Under the pieces are notes generated by a model. It did not search any database. It had not been told where the DNA came from and worked only from the letters and a program-made list of their open reading frames with translations. Positions 8,607-18,087 of a stretch of 64,000 bases of DNA are shown piece by piece (within the stretch, counting starts at the first letter, position 1; each line of letters starts with the position of its first letter). The stretch lies in contig JBCBCN010000009.1 of NCBI GenBank assembly GCA_038530555.1, positions 62,001 to 126,000 on the forward strand, given 5' to 3'. The position numbers were made by a program, and so were the translations under genes. The stretch is from HKCCE3408 sp038530555 (lineage in GTDB: Bacteria; Pseudomonadota; Alphaproteobacteria; Rhodobacterales; Rhodobacteraceae).

Positions 8607-10841
8607 ATGCCCCTAGAAACCAGCCCCACGCCCACAGCGCCCGCGCATTCGACGCCCCCAAACTCAAAGGTCGAGCCGAATTTTCTGACCGATACGTTCG
8701 TCGCGCCAGTAACGCTGCCCGATGTTGATCTGTCGGGGCCGGGGCGGTTTTTCAATCGGGAGCTGAGCTGGCTCAAGTTCAACTGGCGGGTGCTGGAGGA
8801 GGCGCGCAACGCCCGTGTGCCGCTGCTCGAACGGGTGCGGTTTGTGTCGATCTCAGCGGCAAACCTCGATGAGTTCTACACCGTGCGCGTGGCCGGTCTG
8901 CGGGAATTGGCGCAGGACGGGCGCGCCAAGCCCTCCGACGATGGACGCAGCCCCGCCGAACAGCTGGCCCTAATCGACACCGATGCCCGTGCGCTTATGG
9001 CGGAGCAACAGACGATTTGGAGTGCCCTGAAGGACGAGATCGAGGCGGCCGGGATCGCGGTTCTGACGCGCGAGGAAATCTCCGATGCGGACCGCGCCCA
9101 CCTCGAGGAAGTGTTCCTGCGAGAGGTCTTTCCGGTGCTGTCGCCGCTGGCCATCGACCCGGCCCATCCGTTTCCCTTTATCCCCAACGAGGGCATCGCG
9201 CTCGCGCTGAAGATGAAGCGTGAGCGCGACGGCCGCCCGCTTCAGGCGCTGCTGCCGATCCCCGCGCAAATCGAGCGCTTCGTGCGCCTGCCCGATGCCG
9301 ATGGCGGTGCGAGGTTTCTGCCGCTCGAAGAGGTGTTGCTCCTCCAGATCAAGGGCCTGTTCCCGGGCTATAAGCTGCAGGGCAGTTGCACCTTCCGGGT
9401 GCTGCGCGACAGCGATCTGGAGGTTGAAGATGAGGCCGAAGACCTGGTGCGAGAGTTCGAGACCGCGCTCAAGCGGAGGCGGCGGGGCGAAGTGGTGCGC
9501 CTGCAGCTCTCAACCGGCGCGCCCAAGGACTTGCGCGCCGAGATCATCGAAAACCTGGGCGTGCGCGATGAGGAAGTCGTCGAGTTCAAGGGCCTCATCG
9601 GCCTGAGCCGCCTGAAGGAGCTTGTGCTGGGTGAGCGCAAGGACCTGCAATGGAAACGGTTCACCCCGCGCGTGCCCGAACGCGTCCAGGACCATGAGGG
9701 CGATATGTTCGCGGCGATCCGGCAAAAGGACATGCTGCTGCACCACCCCTATGAGACCTTCGACATGGTGATCCGCTTTCTGGCCCAGGCCGCGCGCGAT
9801 CCCAATGTGTTGGCCATCAAGCAGACGCTCTATCGCACCTCGAACGAGAGCCCCATCGTGGAGGCGCTCTGCGAGGCCGCCGAAAACGGCAAATCGGTGA
9901 CCGCCCTCGTGGAGCTGAAGGCGCGCTTTGATGAGGCCGCGAATATCCGCCAGGCGCGCAAGCTCGAGCGTTCGGGCGCCCATGTGGTCTATGGCTTCCT
10001 CAACTACAAGACGCATGCCAAAATCTCGACCGTGGTGCGGCGCGAGGAAACCGGCGTGGTCACCTACACCCATTACGGGACGGGCAATTACCACCCGATC
10101 ACCGCGCGCGTTTACACGGATTTGAGCTTTTTCACTTGCAACGCGGCCCTTGGGCGCGATGCCACCAAGGTCTTCAACTATATCGGCGGCTATGCCGAGC
10201 CCGCCGCGCTCGAAAACCTCGCGATCTCACCCTTGTCGCTCAAGGCCACGATCCTGGAGCGGTTGTCTGATGAGGTGGCGCATGTGCGGGCTGGGCGTCC
10301 GGGCCGGGTCTGGGCCAAGATGAACTCGCTGATTGAGGCCGATGTGATCGACGCGCTTTACGCGGCGAGCCAGGCGGGGGTGAAGATCGACCTGGTGATC
10401 CGGGGGATTTGCGGCCTGCGCCCCGGCGTTGCGGGCCTGTCGGAGAACATCCGCGTAAAATCGGTCGTGGGCCGGTTTCTGGAGCATTCGCGCATCGTGT
10501 GTTTCGGCAATGGCAAGGGCCTTCCGGCGAAAAAGGCTCGGGTCTATATCTCCTCGGCCGATTGGATGGGGCGCAACCTCAACCGCCGGGTCGAGACCCT
10601 GGTGGAATGCGAGAACCCCACGGTGAAGGCCCAGATCGTGAGCCAGATCATGGCGGCCAATCTGCGCGATGAGGCGCAAAGCTGGGTCCTGCAGGCCGAT
10701 GGCAGCTATGCCAGGCCCGATCTCGACGCGCTGGAAAACCCGTTCAACGCGCACCGGTTCTTCATGGAGAACCCCTCGCTCAGCGGACGCGGCTCGGCCG
10801 GGGCGCTGGATGTGCCCGAACTGACCCATAGTGTCGATTGA
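8607..10841 (+). CDS. ppk1: Polyphosphate kinase 1, 744 aa
   Basis: PPK1 reversibly builds polyphosphate from ATP. The four-domain layout is visible: N-terminal domain from FFNRELSWLKFNWRVLEEAR (around residue 48), the head domain, and two phospholipase D-like catalytic domains. The autophosphorylated histidine is His470 in KTHAKISTVV, with a second conserved site in RFLEHSRIVCFGNGKG near residue 627. The N-terminal 40 residues are a low-complexity Pro/Thr extension. Length is slightly above the usual 690-720 because of it. Ppx, the degrading enzyme, follows 67 bases downstream, so synthesis and breakdown are likely under shared transcription. Confidence 0.96.
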   Translation: MPLETSPTPTAPAHSTPPNSKVEPNFLTDTFVAPVTLPDVDLSGPGRFFNRELSWLKFNWRVLEEARNARVPLLERVRFVSISAANLDEFYTVRVAGLRELAQDGRAKPSDDGRSPAEQLALIDTDARALMAEQQTIWSALKDEIEAAGIAVLTREEISDADRAHLEEVFLREVFPVLSPLAIDPAHPFPFIPNEGIALALKMKRERDGRPLQALLPIPAQIERFVRLPDADGGARFLPLEEVLLLQIKGLFPGYKLQGSCTFRVLRDSDLEVEDEAEDLVREFETALKRRRRGEVVRLQLSTGAPKDLRAEIIENLGVRDEEVVEFKGLIGLSRLKELVLGERKDLQWKRFTPRVPERVQDHEGDMFAAIRQKDMLLHHPYETFDMVIRFLAQAARDPNVLAIKQTLYRTSNESPIVEALCEAAENGKSVTALVELKARFDEAANIRQARKLERSGAHVVYGFLNYKTHAKISTVVRREETGVVTYTHYGTGNYHPITARVYTDLSFFTCNAALGRDATKVFNYIGGYAEPAALENLAISPLSLKATILERLSDEVAHVRAGRPGRVWAKMNSLIEADVIDALYAASQAGVKIDLVIRGICGLRPGVAGLSENIRVKSVVGRFLEHSRIVCFGNGKGLPAKKARVYISSADWMGRNLNRRVETLVECENPTVKAQIVSQIMAANLRDEAQSWVLQADGSYARPDLDALENPFNAHRFFMENPSLSGRGSAGALDVPELTHSVD

Positions 10842-10908
10842 CCCGGGCACGCGCGGCGTGTCAGGTCTCGCGTGAGCCCGCCTGGAAGTGAGACATGAGG
10901 CAAGCCCG

Positions 10909-12498
10909 ATGCGACCCCTGACCGTTGGCCACTTGGCGCGTGCCGCAGACGGCTTGGAGCGAGGGAGCACCGAGCCTGAGGGCGAAGGCGGCTTTGGCGC
11001 GCCACTGTTCGACAATCCCGATGCGCGGCGGCTCAAACGCGTGGGCGTGATCGATATCGGCTCGAACTCGGTCCGCATGGTGGTGTTTGACGGTGCGGCG
11101 CGGAGCCCGGCTTATTACTTCAACGAAAAGATCCTCTGCGGCCTGGGCGCGGGCTTTGCTGAGACCGGGCGGCTAAACGCGCAAGGCCGCGTCCGGGCCC
11201 TGGCCGCGCTCAAGCGCTTTGCCGCCCTGGGTCGCTCAATGCAGGTCGCGCCCCTTCTGACCGTGGCCACCGCGGCCGTCCGCGATGCCGAGGATGGGCC
11301 GGAGTTCCGCGCCGAGGTTCGCGCGGCGACGGGGATCAGCATGCATGTTCTGCCTGGCACGGAAGAGGCGCGGCTATCGGCGCAGGGCGTGCTGCTGGGC
11401 TGGCCGGGCGCGCAGGGCCTGGTCTGTGATATCGGCGGCTCGAGCCTTGAGCTGGCCTCACTGGAGGGCGACGGTCGGATCGGGGACTGCCGCTCGGTCG
11501 ATCTCGGGCCGCTAAAGCTGATGGGCCTCAAGGGCGGCAAGAAGGCCCGGCGGGCGCATATTGACGACCGGCTGGCCCGTCTGATGGAGGTATTTGAAAC
11601 CCGGCCCAAGCGCTTGTTCCTGGTCGGCGGCTCCTGGCGGGCGATCGCGCGCATTGACATGGAGCGTCGGGGCTATCCGCTGAAAGTGCTGCACGAGTAC
11701 CGAATGAGGCCCAAGGATGTGCGCGCAACCATCCGCTATATCGAGAAGGCCGATATCGAGGAGCTTCGCGGCCGCACCGGCACCTCGGCCGAGCGGATGC
11801 GCCTGGTGCCGATCGCCGCCGAAGTCCTCAAACGCCTGGTACGGGTCGTCAAGCCCGAGGAGGTGGCAATCTCAAGCTATGGGATCCGCGAGGGGCTGCT
11901 TTATGAACAGATGAGCGACCCCTTGCGCCACCGCGATCCGCTGATTGAGGCGGCACGCCATGCCGAGGCGCAGAGCGCGCGGATGCCGGGCTTTGGGCGC
12001 GAGCTCTATGATTTTGTCCTGCCGCTTTTCCCCCGCGCCAAGGCCTCCAAGCGGCGGCTGATCAAGGCGGCGTGTTTGCTCCATGATGTATCTTGGCGGG
12101 CGCATCCCGACTACCGGGCGGAGCTGTGCTTCGACAACGCCACGCGGGCCAATCTGGGTGGTCTCACCCATGCCGAAAGGGTGTTTTTGGGCCTGGCACT
12201 GCTTCATCGGTACAAATCCTCGCGCCAGGGGACGAATTTCGAGCCGCTGCTGAGCATTCTGAGTGAGCGTCAGATCCAGGAGGCCGAGATCCTGGGCCGC
12301 GCGATGCGCCTGGGCGCGATGTTCACAACCGACAAGCCGCGCAAGCACGGCCAGCTCAAGCATTCGCCCAAGCGCGGGGTGCTGAACCTGAAGCTGCGCA
12401 CCGATCTGGGCCGGGCGCTGTTCGGCGAGGTTTCGCGGGCGCGGTTCGAAGCGCTGGCGGGCGCGATGGGGGCCGAGGCGGAGGTGAGTGGGGCGTAG
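10909..12498 (+). CDS. ppx: Exopolyphosphatase / Ppx-GppA phosphatase, 529 aa
   Basis: Removes terminal phosphates from polyphosphate, or pppGpp in GppA-type members. The actin-like ATPase fold is marked by VIDIGSNSVRMVVFDG near residue 47 and CDIGGSSLELASLE near 172, both phosphate-binding loops. The second half, with LIKAACLLHDVSWRAHPDY, is the HD-like C-terminal domain of long Ppx proteins. Several starts are possible; ATG at 10909 has GAGG upstream, while GTG at 10888 would add seven residues. The adjacency to ppk1 supports polyphosphate as the substrate. Confidence 0.92.
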   Translation: MRPLTVGHLARAADGLERGSTEPEGEGGFGAPLFDNPDARRLKRVGVIDIGSNSVRMVVFDGAARSPAYYFNEKILCGLGAGFAETGRLNAQGRVRALAALKRFAALGRSMQVAPLLTVATAAVRDAEDGPEFRAEVRAATGISMHVLPGTEEARLSAQGVLLGWPGAQGLVCDIGGSSLELASLEGDGRIGDCRSVDLGPLKLMGLKGGKKARRAHIDDRLARLMEVFETRPKRLFLVGGSWRAIARIDMERRGYPLKVLHEYRMRPKDVRATIRYIEKADIEELRGRTGTSAERMRLVPIAAEVLKRLVRVVKPEEVAISSYGIREGLLYEQMSDPLRHRDPLIEAARHAEAQSARMPGFGRELYDFVLPLFPRAKASKRRLIKAACLLHDVSWRAHPDYRAELCFDNATRANLGGLTHAERVFLGLALLHRYKSSRQGTNFEPLLSILSERQIQEAEILGRAMRLGAMFTTDKPRKHGQLKHSPKRGVLNLKLRTDLGRALFGEVSRARFEALAGAMGAEAEVSGA

Positions 12499-12575
12499 GG
12501 CGCGCAAAGCGCTACCTTGTGGCTCTGCCGGGCTTGGCCTAGACCGAAGTTAACGCCAGCAAAGGAGCCCGGATC

Positions 12576-13979
12576 ATGCGGTTGAGCCGTTATTTCCTGC
12601 CCGTCCTCAAAGAAGACCCCGCCGACGCCCAGATCGCCAGTCACCGGCTGATGCTGCGGGCGGGGATGATCAAGCAGTCGAGCGCGGGGATCTATTCCTG
12701 GCTGCCGCTGGGCTACCGGGTGCTGCAACGGCTTGAACAAATCGTGCACCAGGAACAGACGCGCGCGGGCCATATCCCGATGCTGATGCCCACGCTGCAA
12801 TCGGCCGATCTGTGGCGCGAAAGCGGGCGCTATGACGCCTACGGCCCGGAAATGCTGCGGGTGCGCGACCGCCATGACCGCGACATGCTCTACGGTCCCA
12901 CCAACGAAGAGCTGATCACCGATATCTTTCGCGGCCATGTGTCGAGCTACAAGGACCTGCCGCTGACGCTCTATCACATTCAGTGGAAGTTCCGCGACGA
13001 GGTGCGGCCCCGCTTTGGCGTGATGCGCGGGCGCGAGTTCTACATGAAGGACGGCTATAATTTCGACCTGACGCGGGAGGCGGCGCTGCACGCCTATAAC
13101 CGCCATCTGGTGAGCTATCTGCGCACCTATGAGCGGATGGGCCTTCAAGCCATTCCGATGCGCGCCGATGGCGGGCCGATTGGCGGCGATTACACCCATG
13201 AGTTCCTGGTTCTGGCCGAGACGGGCGAGAGCGAGGTTTTCTATGACAGCGAGATCACCGATCTACGCTTCGGCGACCGCGAGATCGACTATGACGACGC
13301 GGCGCAGTGCCAGGCGGTGCTTGAGGAGTTCACGTCGCGCTACGCCCGGACGGACGAGACCCATGACGCCGATCTTTTCGCCGTCGATGTGCCCGAGGCG
13401 CGGCAGCGCTCGGCACGGGGGATCGAGGTGGGGCAGATCTTTTACTTTGGCACCAAGTATTCCGAGGCAATGGGTGCTTTGGTGCAGGGGCCGGATGGTA
13501 AGCAGGTGCCGGTGCATATGGGCAGCCACGGCATCGGCGTGAGCCGCCTGGCCGGCGCGATCATCGAGGCCAATCACGACGAGCGCGGCATTATCTGGCC
13601 CGAGGGCGTGGCTCCCTACCAGGTGGGGATCGTCAATCTGCGTCAGGGCGGTGAGGCGACGGACCCGGCGGCGATGGAGCTTTACCGGGGGCTCCAGGCT
13701 AAGGGGATCGACCCGCTCTATGATGACCGTGAGGAGCGCGCGGGCGCGAAGTTCGCGACGATGGACCTGATCGGCCTGCCTTGGCGGATCGCGGTGGGGC
13801 CCAAGGGCCTTGAGGCAGGCACCGTCGAGTTGCACAACCGCCGTACCGGAGAGACCGAGGATGTGAGCATCGCCGCCGCCATCGACCGTGTGGCGGGGGT
13901 CTATGCGCCCCATACGCAGCACTACGCCGATCCGATGATCGAGCCGATGGCCAAGCGCAGCTTTCACACTTGGTTGTAG
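12576..13979 (+). CDS. proS: Prolyl-tRNA synthetase, short alphaproteobacterial type, 467 aa
   Basis: Class II synthetase that charges tRNA-Pro. Motif 1 and 2 regions are seen in MIKQSSAGIYSWLPLGYRVL and FRDEVRPRFGVMRGREFYMK, motif 3 in HGIGVSRLAGAIIE, and the C-terminal anticodon-binding domain follows from about residue 345. The editing domain inserted between motifs 2 and 3 in E. coli ProS is absent, as is normal for this alphaproteobacterial form. The start follows AAAGGAG by eight bases. It is followed 19 bases later by a peroxiredoxin gene, so the two may be co-transcribed. Confidence 0.96.
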   Translation: MRLSRYFLPVLKEDPADAQIASHRLMLRAGMIKQSSAGIYSWLPLGYRVLQRLEQIVHQEQTRAGHIPMLMPTLQSADLWRESGRYDAYGPEMLRVRDRHDRDMLYGPTNEELITDIFRGHVSSYKDLPLTLYHIQWKFRDEVRPRFGVMRGREFYMKDGYNFDLTREAALHAYNRHLVSYLRTYERMGLQAIPMRADGGPIGGDYTHEFLVLAETGESEVFYDSEITDLRFGDREIDYDDAAQCQAVLEEFTSRYARTDETHDADLFAVDVPEARQRSARGIEVGQIFYFGTKYSEAMGALVQGPDGKQVPVHMGSHGIGVSRLAGAIIEANHDERGIIWPEGVAPYQVGIVNLRQGGEATDPAAMELYRGLQAKGIDPLYDDREERAGAKFATMDLIGLPWRIAVGPKGLEAGTVELHNRRTGETEDVSIAAAIDRVAGVYAPHTQHYADPMIEPMAKRSFHTWL

Positions 13980-13998
13980 TCGCGGGGGTTGTAGCACC

Positions 13999-14556
13999 AT
14001 GTCCCTGACCGAGGTCGATTGGAGCCAGATCCCCACGCCCCAGGACGATGGCGGCGCGGCGCATCTGACGGGGCTCGCGCTGCCGAGCCTTGCCTTACCG
14101 TCGACGGATGGCGGCGCGGTCGATCTGGGCGCGCTGACGGGGCGCGTGGTGATCTACACCTATCCGATGACGGCGCGGCCCGATGTTGCGCCGCCCGATG
14201 GCTGGGACGGCATCCCGGGCGCGCGGGGCTGCACACCGCAGAGCTGCGCCTTTCGCGACCATGCCGCGGAGCTGGAAGAGCTGGGAGTGAGCGCGCTTTA
14301 CGGCGTTTCGAGCCAGGACACGGCTTACCAGGCCGAGGCTGTCGCCCGGCTGCATCTGCCCTTCCCGCTGTTGTCGGATGAGGGCCTGCGGCTGACCGAG
14401 GCCCTGCGCCTGCCGGTGATGGAGGTCGAGGGCAAAACCCTGATCAAACGCATGGCTTGGATCGTCGACGACGGCGTGATCATGAAGGTCTTCTACCCGG
14501 TCTTCCCGCCGGATCGGAACGCAGGCGAGGTTTTGGACTGGCTGCGCGGCGCGTAA
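13999..14556 (+). CDS. Peroxiredoxin of the AhpC/TSA superfamily, PrxQ-like, 185 aa
   Basis: A thiol peroxidase. Strands before the active site (VVIYTYPMTARP) are followed by an insertion of about 15 residues and then GCTPQSCAFRDH, placing the likely peroxidatic Cys78 and a resolving Cys83 five residues apart, as in BCP/PrxQ enzymes. The later segments LPFPLLSDEGLRLTEALRLP and RMAWIVDDGVIMKVFYPVFP match the conserved thioredoxin-fold half. The insertion just before the active cysteine is longer than in classical BCP. The electron donor is not indicated by neighbours. Confidence 0.85.
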   Translation: MSLTEVDWSQIPTPQDDGGAAHLTGLALPSLALPSTDGGAVDLGALTGRVVIYTYPMTARPDVAPPDGWDGIPGARGCTPQSCAFRDHAAELEELGVSALYGVSSQDTAYQAEAVARLHLPFPLLSDEGLRLTEALRLPVMEVEGKTLIKRMAWIVDDGVIMKVFYPVFPPDRNAGEVLDWLRGA

Positions 14557-14610
14557 GGTTCACGCCGGCCGGGGAGAGGCGGGCCAGAGATATGGCCCGC
14601 CATGTCTGGT

Positions 14611-15030
14611 TTAGCCGGTCTCGCCAACAACCATATAGCTGATCTCCGAGATCAGCGATTGGCTGGTGGGTTTGTTTTCGGGATCGCCGCGCGAGATAAC
14701 TCTCCAGACGATCTCCAATTGATCTTCTGAGACCTTGGTGTCGACCTTAAAGCGCTCGGTCTCAGTGGGGTCGTCGGGACGGTCAAAGAGGCCGTGATCC
14801 TCGTTGCCGGGATGATCTTTGAACGCGGCGGCCTCCACGATCGTGAACTCCCGCGGCACCGTGATATAGGCCGGGTTACCTTGGAACGGACCTTCGGGGC
14901 CGAAGCCGTGGCGTTTGCTCGCGCGGACATTTACGTCGCCCGAGAGTTGATGTCTTGTGAAATTGATCGTTGCGGTGCCAGAAACCTTGTCAGAAAGAAC
15001 AAGAATACCGGACAAAACCTTAAGCGCCAT
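14611..15030 (-). CDS. Uncharacterised protein, 139 aa
   Basis: I do not recognise this protein. It has no clear signal peptide or membrane helix; the sequence alternates hydrophobic residues (LSGILVLSDKVSGTATINF) in a way that suggests a beta-rich fold. Base composition is visibly more AT-rich than the flanking genes, and the upstream 88 bases are AT-rich too. The ATG has AGAAGG about eight bases upstream. It is convergent with the peroxiredoxin gene and divergent from lolC. The composition could mean recent transfer, but the evidence is thin. Confidence 0.6.
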   Translation of the reverse strand: MALKVLSGILVLSDKVSGTATINFTRHQLSGDVNVRASKRHGFGPEGPFQGNPAYITVPREFTIVEAAAFKDHPGNEDHGLFDRPDDPTETERFKVDTKVSEDQLEIVWRVISRGDPENKPTSQSLISEISYMVVGETG

Positions 15031-15118
15031 TTAGTATACCTTCTTGCATAAATTTAACGTGGCTTGACCTTACAATCCGGGTGGAGCAAGTCGAGAAAAA
15101 ACCAATGGTCAGAGCATC

Positions 15119-16405
15119 ATGACAGGCCGCACCAAGCCCTTTGCCGGGTTCGAATTTCTCATCGCTTGGCGCTATTTGCGCGCGCGCCGCGCCACCGGCG
15201 GGGTGAGCGTGATGACCTGGATCAGCTTTCTAGGGATCGCGTTGGCCGTGGCCGCACTGATCGCGACGCTGTCCGTGCGCTCGGGCTTTCGCCATGAGTT
15301 TGTCGGCATCATCCTGGGCGCCAATCCGCATCTCGAGGTTCTGGCCACGCCGCAGGTTAACGAGGCCGGACAGATCGTCCGAGAGTTGAGCAATTACGAC
15401 GCCATCGCCGCCGATCTACGCGGGCTCGACGGGATCGAGCAGGCCGCTCCGGTGGTCCAGGGTCAGGTCATGGCCTCGGGCAATGGGCGCAATGCAGGTG
15501 TGCAGGTGACGGGGATCGGCGCCGAAGACCTGGCGCGCATTCCTCTCATCGCCGAGCCTGAGATGGCCTGGGGCGATATCGGCCGCTTCGACGAAGGCGT
15601 CGCCGTTGGCTCCCGCATTGCGCGGGCGCTCGGGCTGCAAGTGGGCGATCCGATCCGGCTGATCTCGCCGGAGGGCGCGCGCACGCCCTTTGGGGTCAGC
15701 CCGCGCGTGGGCAGCTTCGAGGTGACGTACATTTTTCAGGTCGGTCGCTATGACATCGACGCCACGAGGATCTACATGCCGCTGGCCGAGGCGCAGACCT
15801 ATTTCAACCGCGACGGCGTGGTCGACGCGGTGGAGGTCACCGTGGCCGATCCCGAGCGAGTGAACGCCCTGGCCCTGCCGGTTTTGTCGGCGGTGGAGGA
15901 CCGGGTGATCATCGAGACCTGGCAGGATTCGTCGGGCGCCTACCTTCAGGCGCTGACGATGGAGGACAATGTGATGTTCATCATCCTGTCCATCCTGGTG
16001 CTGATTGCGGCGCTCAATATCGTCTCCGGGCTGATCATGCTGGTGAAGAACAAATCCCGCGATATCGGCATTTTGCGCACGATGGGCTTGAGCGAGGGCT
16101 CGATCCTGCGGGTCTTTTTCATCTGCGGTGCCTCGGTCGGCCTGGCCGGGACGGCGGTGGGCGTGGCCTTGGGCTGTGCCTTCGCGATCTGGATCGACCC
16201 TATTTTCGAGTTCGTCAATTTCCTGGCGGGTGGCGGTGTCTGGGACCCGTCGATCCGCTTTCTCTCGGCGCTTCCCGCGCGGCTCGAATGGGGCGATGTC
16301 GGCTCGGCCATGGCGCTGTCGCTCGGCTTGAGCTTTCTGGTGACGATCTTTCCGGCGCGAAGGGCGGCCCGGATGAACCCGGTTGAGGCTCTGCGCTATG
16401 AGTGA
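15119..16405 (+). CDS. lolC: Lipoprotein-releasing ABC transporter permease, LolC/LolE family, 428 aa
   Basis: Permease of the Lol exporter that lifts outer-membrane lipoproteins from the inner membrane. The FtsX/MacB-like topology is seen: one N-terminal helix near residues 25-50 (GGVSVMTWISFLGIALAVAA), a periplasmic domain of about 230 residues, then three helices near 280-305, 332-360 and 390-415. The tail PARRAARMNPVEALRYE is the family hallmark. The gene overlaps lolD by eight bases. A single permease partner is normal for Rhodobacteraceae, where LolC and LolE are not separately duplicated at this locus. Confidence 0.93.
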   Translation: MTGRTKPFAGFEFLIAWRYLRARRATGGVSVMTWISFLGIALAVAALIATLSVRSGFRHEFVGIILGANPHLEVLATPQVNEAGQIVRELSNYDAIAADLRGLDGIEQAAPVVQGQVMASGNGRNAGVQVTGIGAEDLARIPLIAEPEMAWGDIGRFDEGVAVGSRIARALGLQVGDPIRLISPEGARTPFGVSPRVGSFEVTYIFQVGRYDIDATRIYMPLAEAQTYFNRDGVVDAVEVTVADPERVNALALPVLSAVEDRVIIETWQDSSGAYLQALTMEDNVMFIILSILVLIAALNIVSGLIMLVKNKSRDIGILRTMGLSEGSILRVFFICGASVGLAGTAVGVALGCAFAIWIDPIFEFVNFLAGGGVWDPSIRFLSALPARLEWGDVGSAMALSLGLSFLVTIFPARRAARMNPVEALRYE

Positions 16406-17084
16406 GGCGCCCGCCTTGCGGCTGACGGGTTTGACCAAGACCTACAATGCCGGACGACCCAATGAGGTGGCGGTGCTGCGCGGCGCCGATCTGAGCCTGG
16501 CGGCAGGCGAGGTTGTGGCCCTGGTGGCGCCGTCAGGCGCGGGCAAGTCGACGCTGCTGCATATGGCCGGTCTGCTCGACACGCCCGATGCGGGCCGAGT
16601 GATGATCGCGGGCCAGGATCTCAGCGGCGCGAGTGACCGGGCGCGGACCGGAGCAAGGCGCGGTCAGATCGGCTTTGTCTATCAGTTCCACCATCTGCTG
16701 CCGGAGTTTTCTGCGCTCGAGAACATCGTGCTTCCGCAACTTGCGAATGCGGTGCCACGCGCCGAAGCAGAGGACCATGGCCTGGCGCTTCTGACATCGG
16801 TTGGGCTTGAGGCGCGCGCGTCTCACCGACCTGCCGAGATGTCAGGCGGGGAGCAACAGCGCACAGCCTTTTGCCGGGCGTTGGCCAACCGGCCCGCGCT
16901 GCTTCTGGCCGATGAGCCGACGGGCAACTTGGATCCCGCCACTTCGGACCGGGTTTTCGATGCTCTGATGGAGCTCGTTCGGGGGCAGGGCCTGGCGGCG
17001 CTGATCGCGACGCATAACTTGGAGCTGGCCCAGCGGATGGATCGCGCCGTTCGGCTTGAAGGCGGCGTTCTGACGGCAGTTTAG
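16398..17084 (+). CDS. lolD: Lipoprotein-releasing ABC transporter ATP-binding protein LolD, 228 aa
   Basis: Cytoplasmic ATPase of the Lol exporter. Walker A APSGAGKST near residue 45, the signature EMSGGEQQR near 148 and Walker B LLLADEPTGNLDP near 168 are intact, and the helix after VYQFHHLLPEFSALENI matches LolD. The start at 16398 lies inside the end of lolC in another frame (eight-base overlap), giving coupled translation. The stop overlaps by four bases with that of the convergent hydrolase gene, so no terminator can fit between them. Confidence 0.94.
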   Translation: MSEAPALRLTGLTKTYNAGRPNEVAVLRGADLSLAAGEVVALVAPSGAGKSTLLHMAGLLDTPDAGRVMIAGQDLSGASDRARTGARRGQIGFVYQFHHLLPEFSALENIVLPQLANAVPRAEAEDHGLALLTSVGLEARASHRPAEMSGGEQQRTAFCRALANRPALLLADEPTGNLDPATSDRVFDALMELVRGQGLAALIATHNLELAQRMDRAVRLEGGVLTAV

Positions 17085-18082
17085 CTTTTGCCGTTCTCGT
17101 CTAGGCACCAGCTCAGCGCGCCTTGGATGACACGCTCCCGGATCTCCGGTCGCTCCATCAAGACCTCGTGCCGGGCCCCGTCGACGACCTCAAGCCGCCC
17201 GCCCGGCCAGCTCGCCATGCGGTCGCGGATGCGCGCGGGATCGACGATCGCCTCTTGGCTGCCGAGATAGGTCAGCGCGGGGACAGCAGGAGCTTTGAGC
17301 GAGACCAGTTCAGCCGTTTCTTTGAGCGCCTCGATCAACCAGCGCACAGAGGGACCGCCCAGATTGAGCTCGGGCCGCTTGGCCACCTGGCCCTCGAAAT
17401 ATTCAAATGTCTCACGGTCATGGGTCAGCGGGTTCGCCGCGAAGGGCATGGCGGCGGCGGGCCCCATGGAGGGCGTGAAGCGCTTGTCGAGGCCCAGGCG
17501 CTGCGACAGACGGCTTAGGAAACCCGCGGCCAGGCGAGAGCCCGGCGACATCAGAATGCCCCACATCGGCGCCGTGAAGACGGCGCGCTCAACGCTCAGG
17601 CCATTGTGGAGCGCGCGCAGCCCGATGGCGCCGCCCATCGAGTGGCCAAGCAGATACCAGGGCCGTGGCAGATCCAGCGCCTCGGCCGCCTGGACGATGC
17701 TCGCGACATCGCGCTGATATTCGTCGAAGGTCTCGACATGGCCCATATCCCAGCGGTGCGGCGGGCGGTCGGCCAGGCCCTGGCCGCGCCAATCCACTGC
17801 CAGCATACTTAGCCCTGCGCGGGTGACGGGATGGGCAAAACGACCGTATTTCTCAATATACTCGGTCCGGCCCGGGAACAGCAGTAGGGTGCCCCGCCCC
17901 GTGCCCTGAGCGGTCCCCTGTGCGGGCCAGATGCCGATGCGGATGCGCTGAGCGTCGGAGGTTTGCAGCCAATGGGCCGCGCCACCCTGCGGCCCCTCGG
18001 CCAGATCGGACAAAAGCGGCGCGTCGGTCAAAGCCGCAGCGGTGCCTTGGCCTGGGGGCCTGGATCCTGCTGCCGCCAACAC
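17081..18082 (-). CDS. Alpha/beta hydrolase, lysophospholipase (PldB)-like, 333 aa
   Basis: Serine hydrolase of the monoglyceride-lipase/lysophospholipase group. The nucleophile elbow is GHSMGG at about residue 148, preceded by the conserved VDWRGQGLADRPPH and LFPGRTEYIEKYG. The late acid and histidine lie in LTYLGSQEAIVDP and VVDGARHEVLMERPE. The start is GTG at 18082, five bases after the stop of the SCP2 gene, so the two form an operon. The lipid substrate is inferred from the family. The 3' end overlaps lolD head to head. Confidence 0.85.
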   Translation of the reverse strand: MLAAAGSRPPGQGTAAALTDAPLLSDLAEGPQGGAAHWLQTSDAQRIRIGIWPAQGTAQGTGRGTLLLFPGRTEYIEKYGRFAHPVTRAGLSMLAVDWRGQGLADRPPHRWDMGHVETFDEYQRDVASIVQAAEALDLPRPWYLLGHSMGGAIGLRALHNGLSVERAVFTAPMWGILMSPGSRLAAGFLSRLSQRLGLDKRFTPSMGPAAAMPFAANPLTHDRETFEYFEGQVAKRPELNLGGPSVRWLIEALKETAELVSLKAPAVPALTYLGSQEAIVDPARIRDRMASWPGGRLEVVDGARHEVLMERPEIRERVIQGALSWCLDENGKS

Positions 18083-18087
18083 CGGTC

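Noticed and set aside
15416..16438. 340-codon open frame antisense to lolC
   Set aside because: Shadow of lolC; low-complexity His/Arg/Gln translation.
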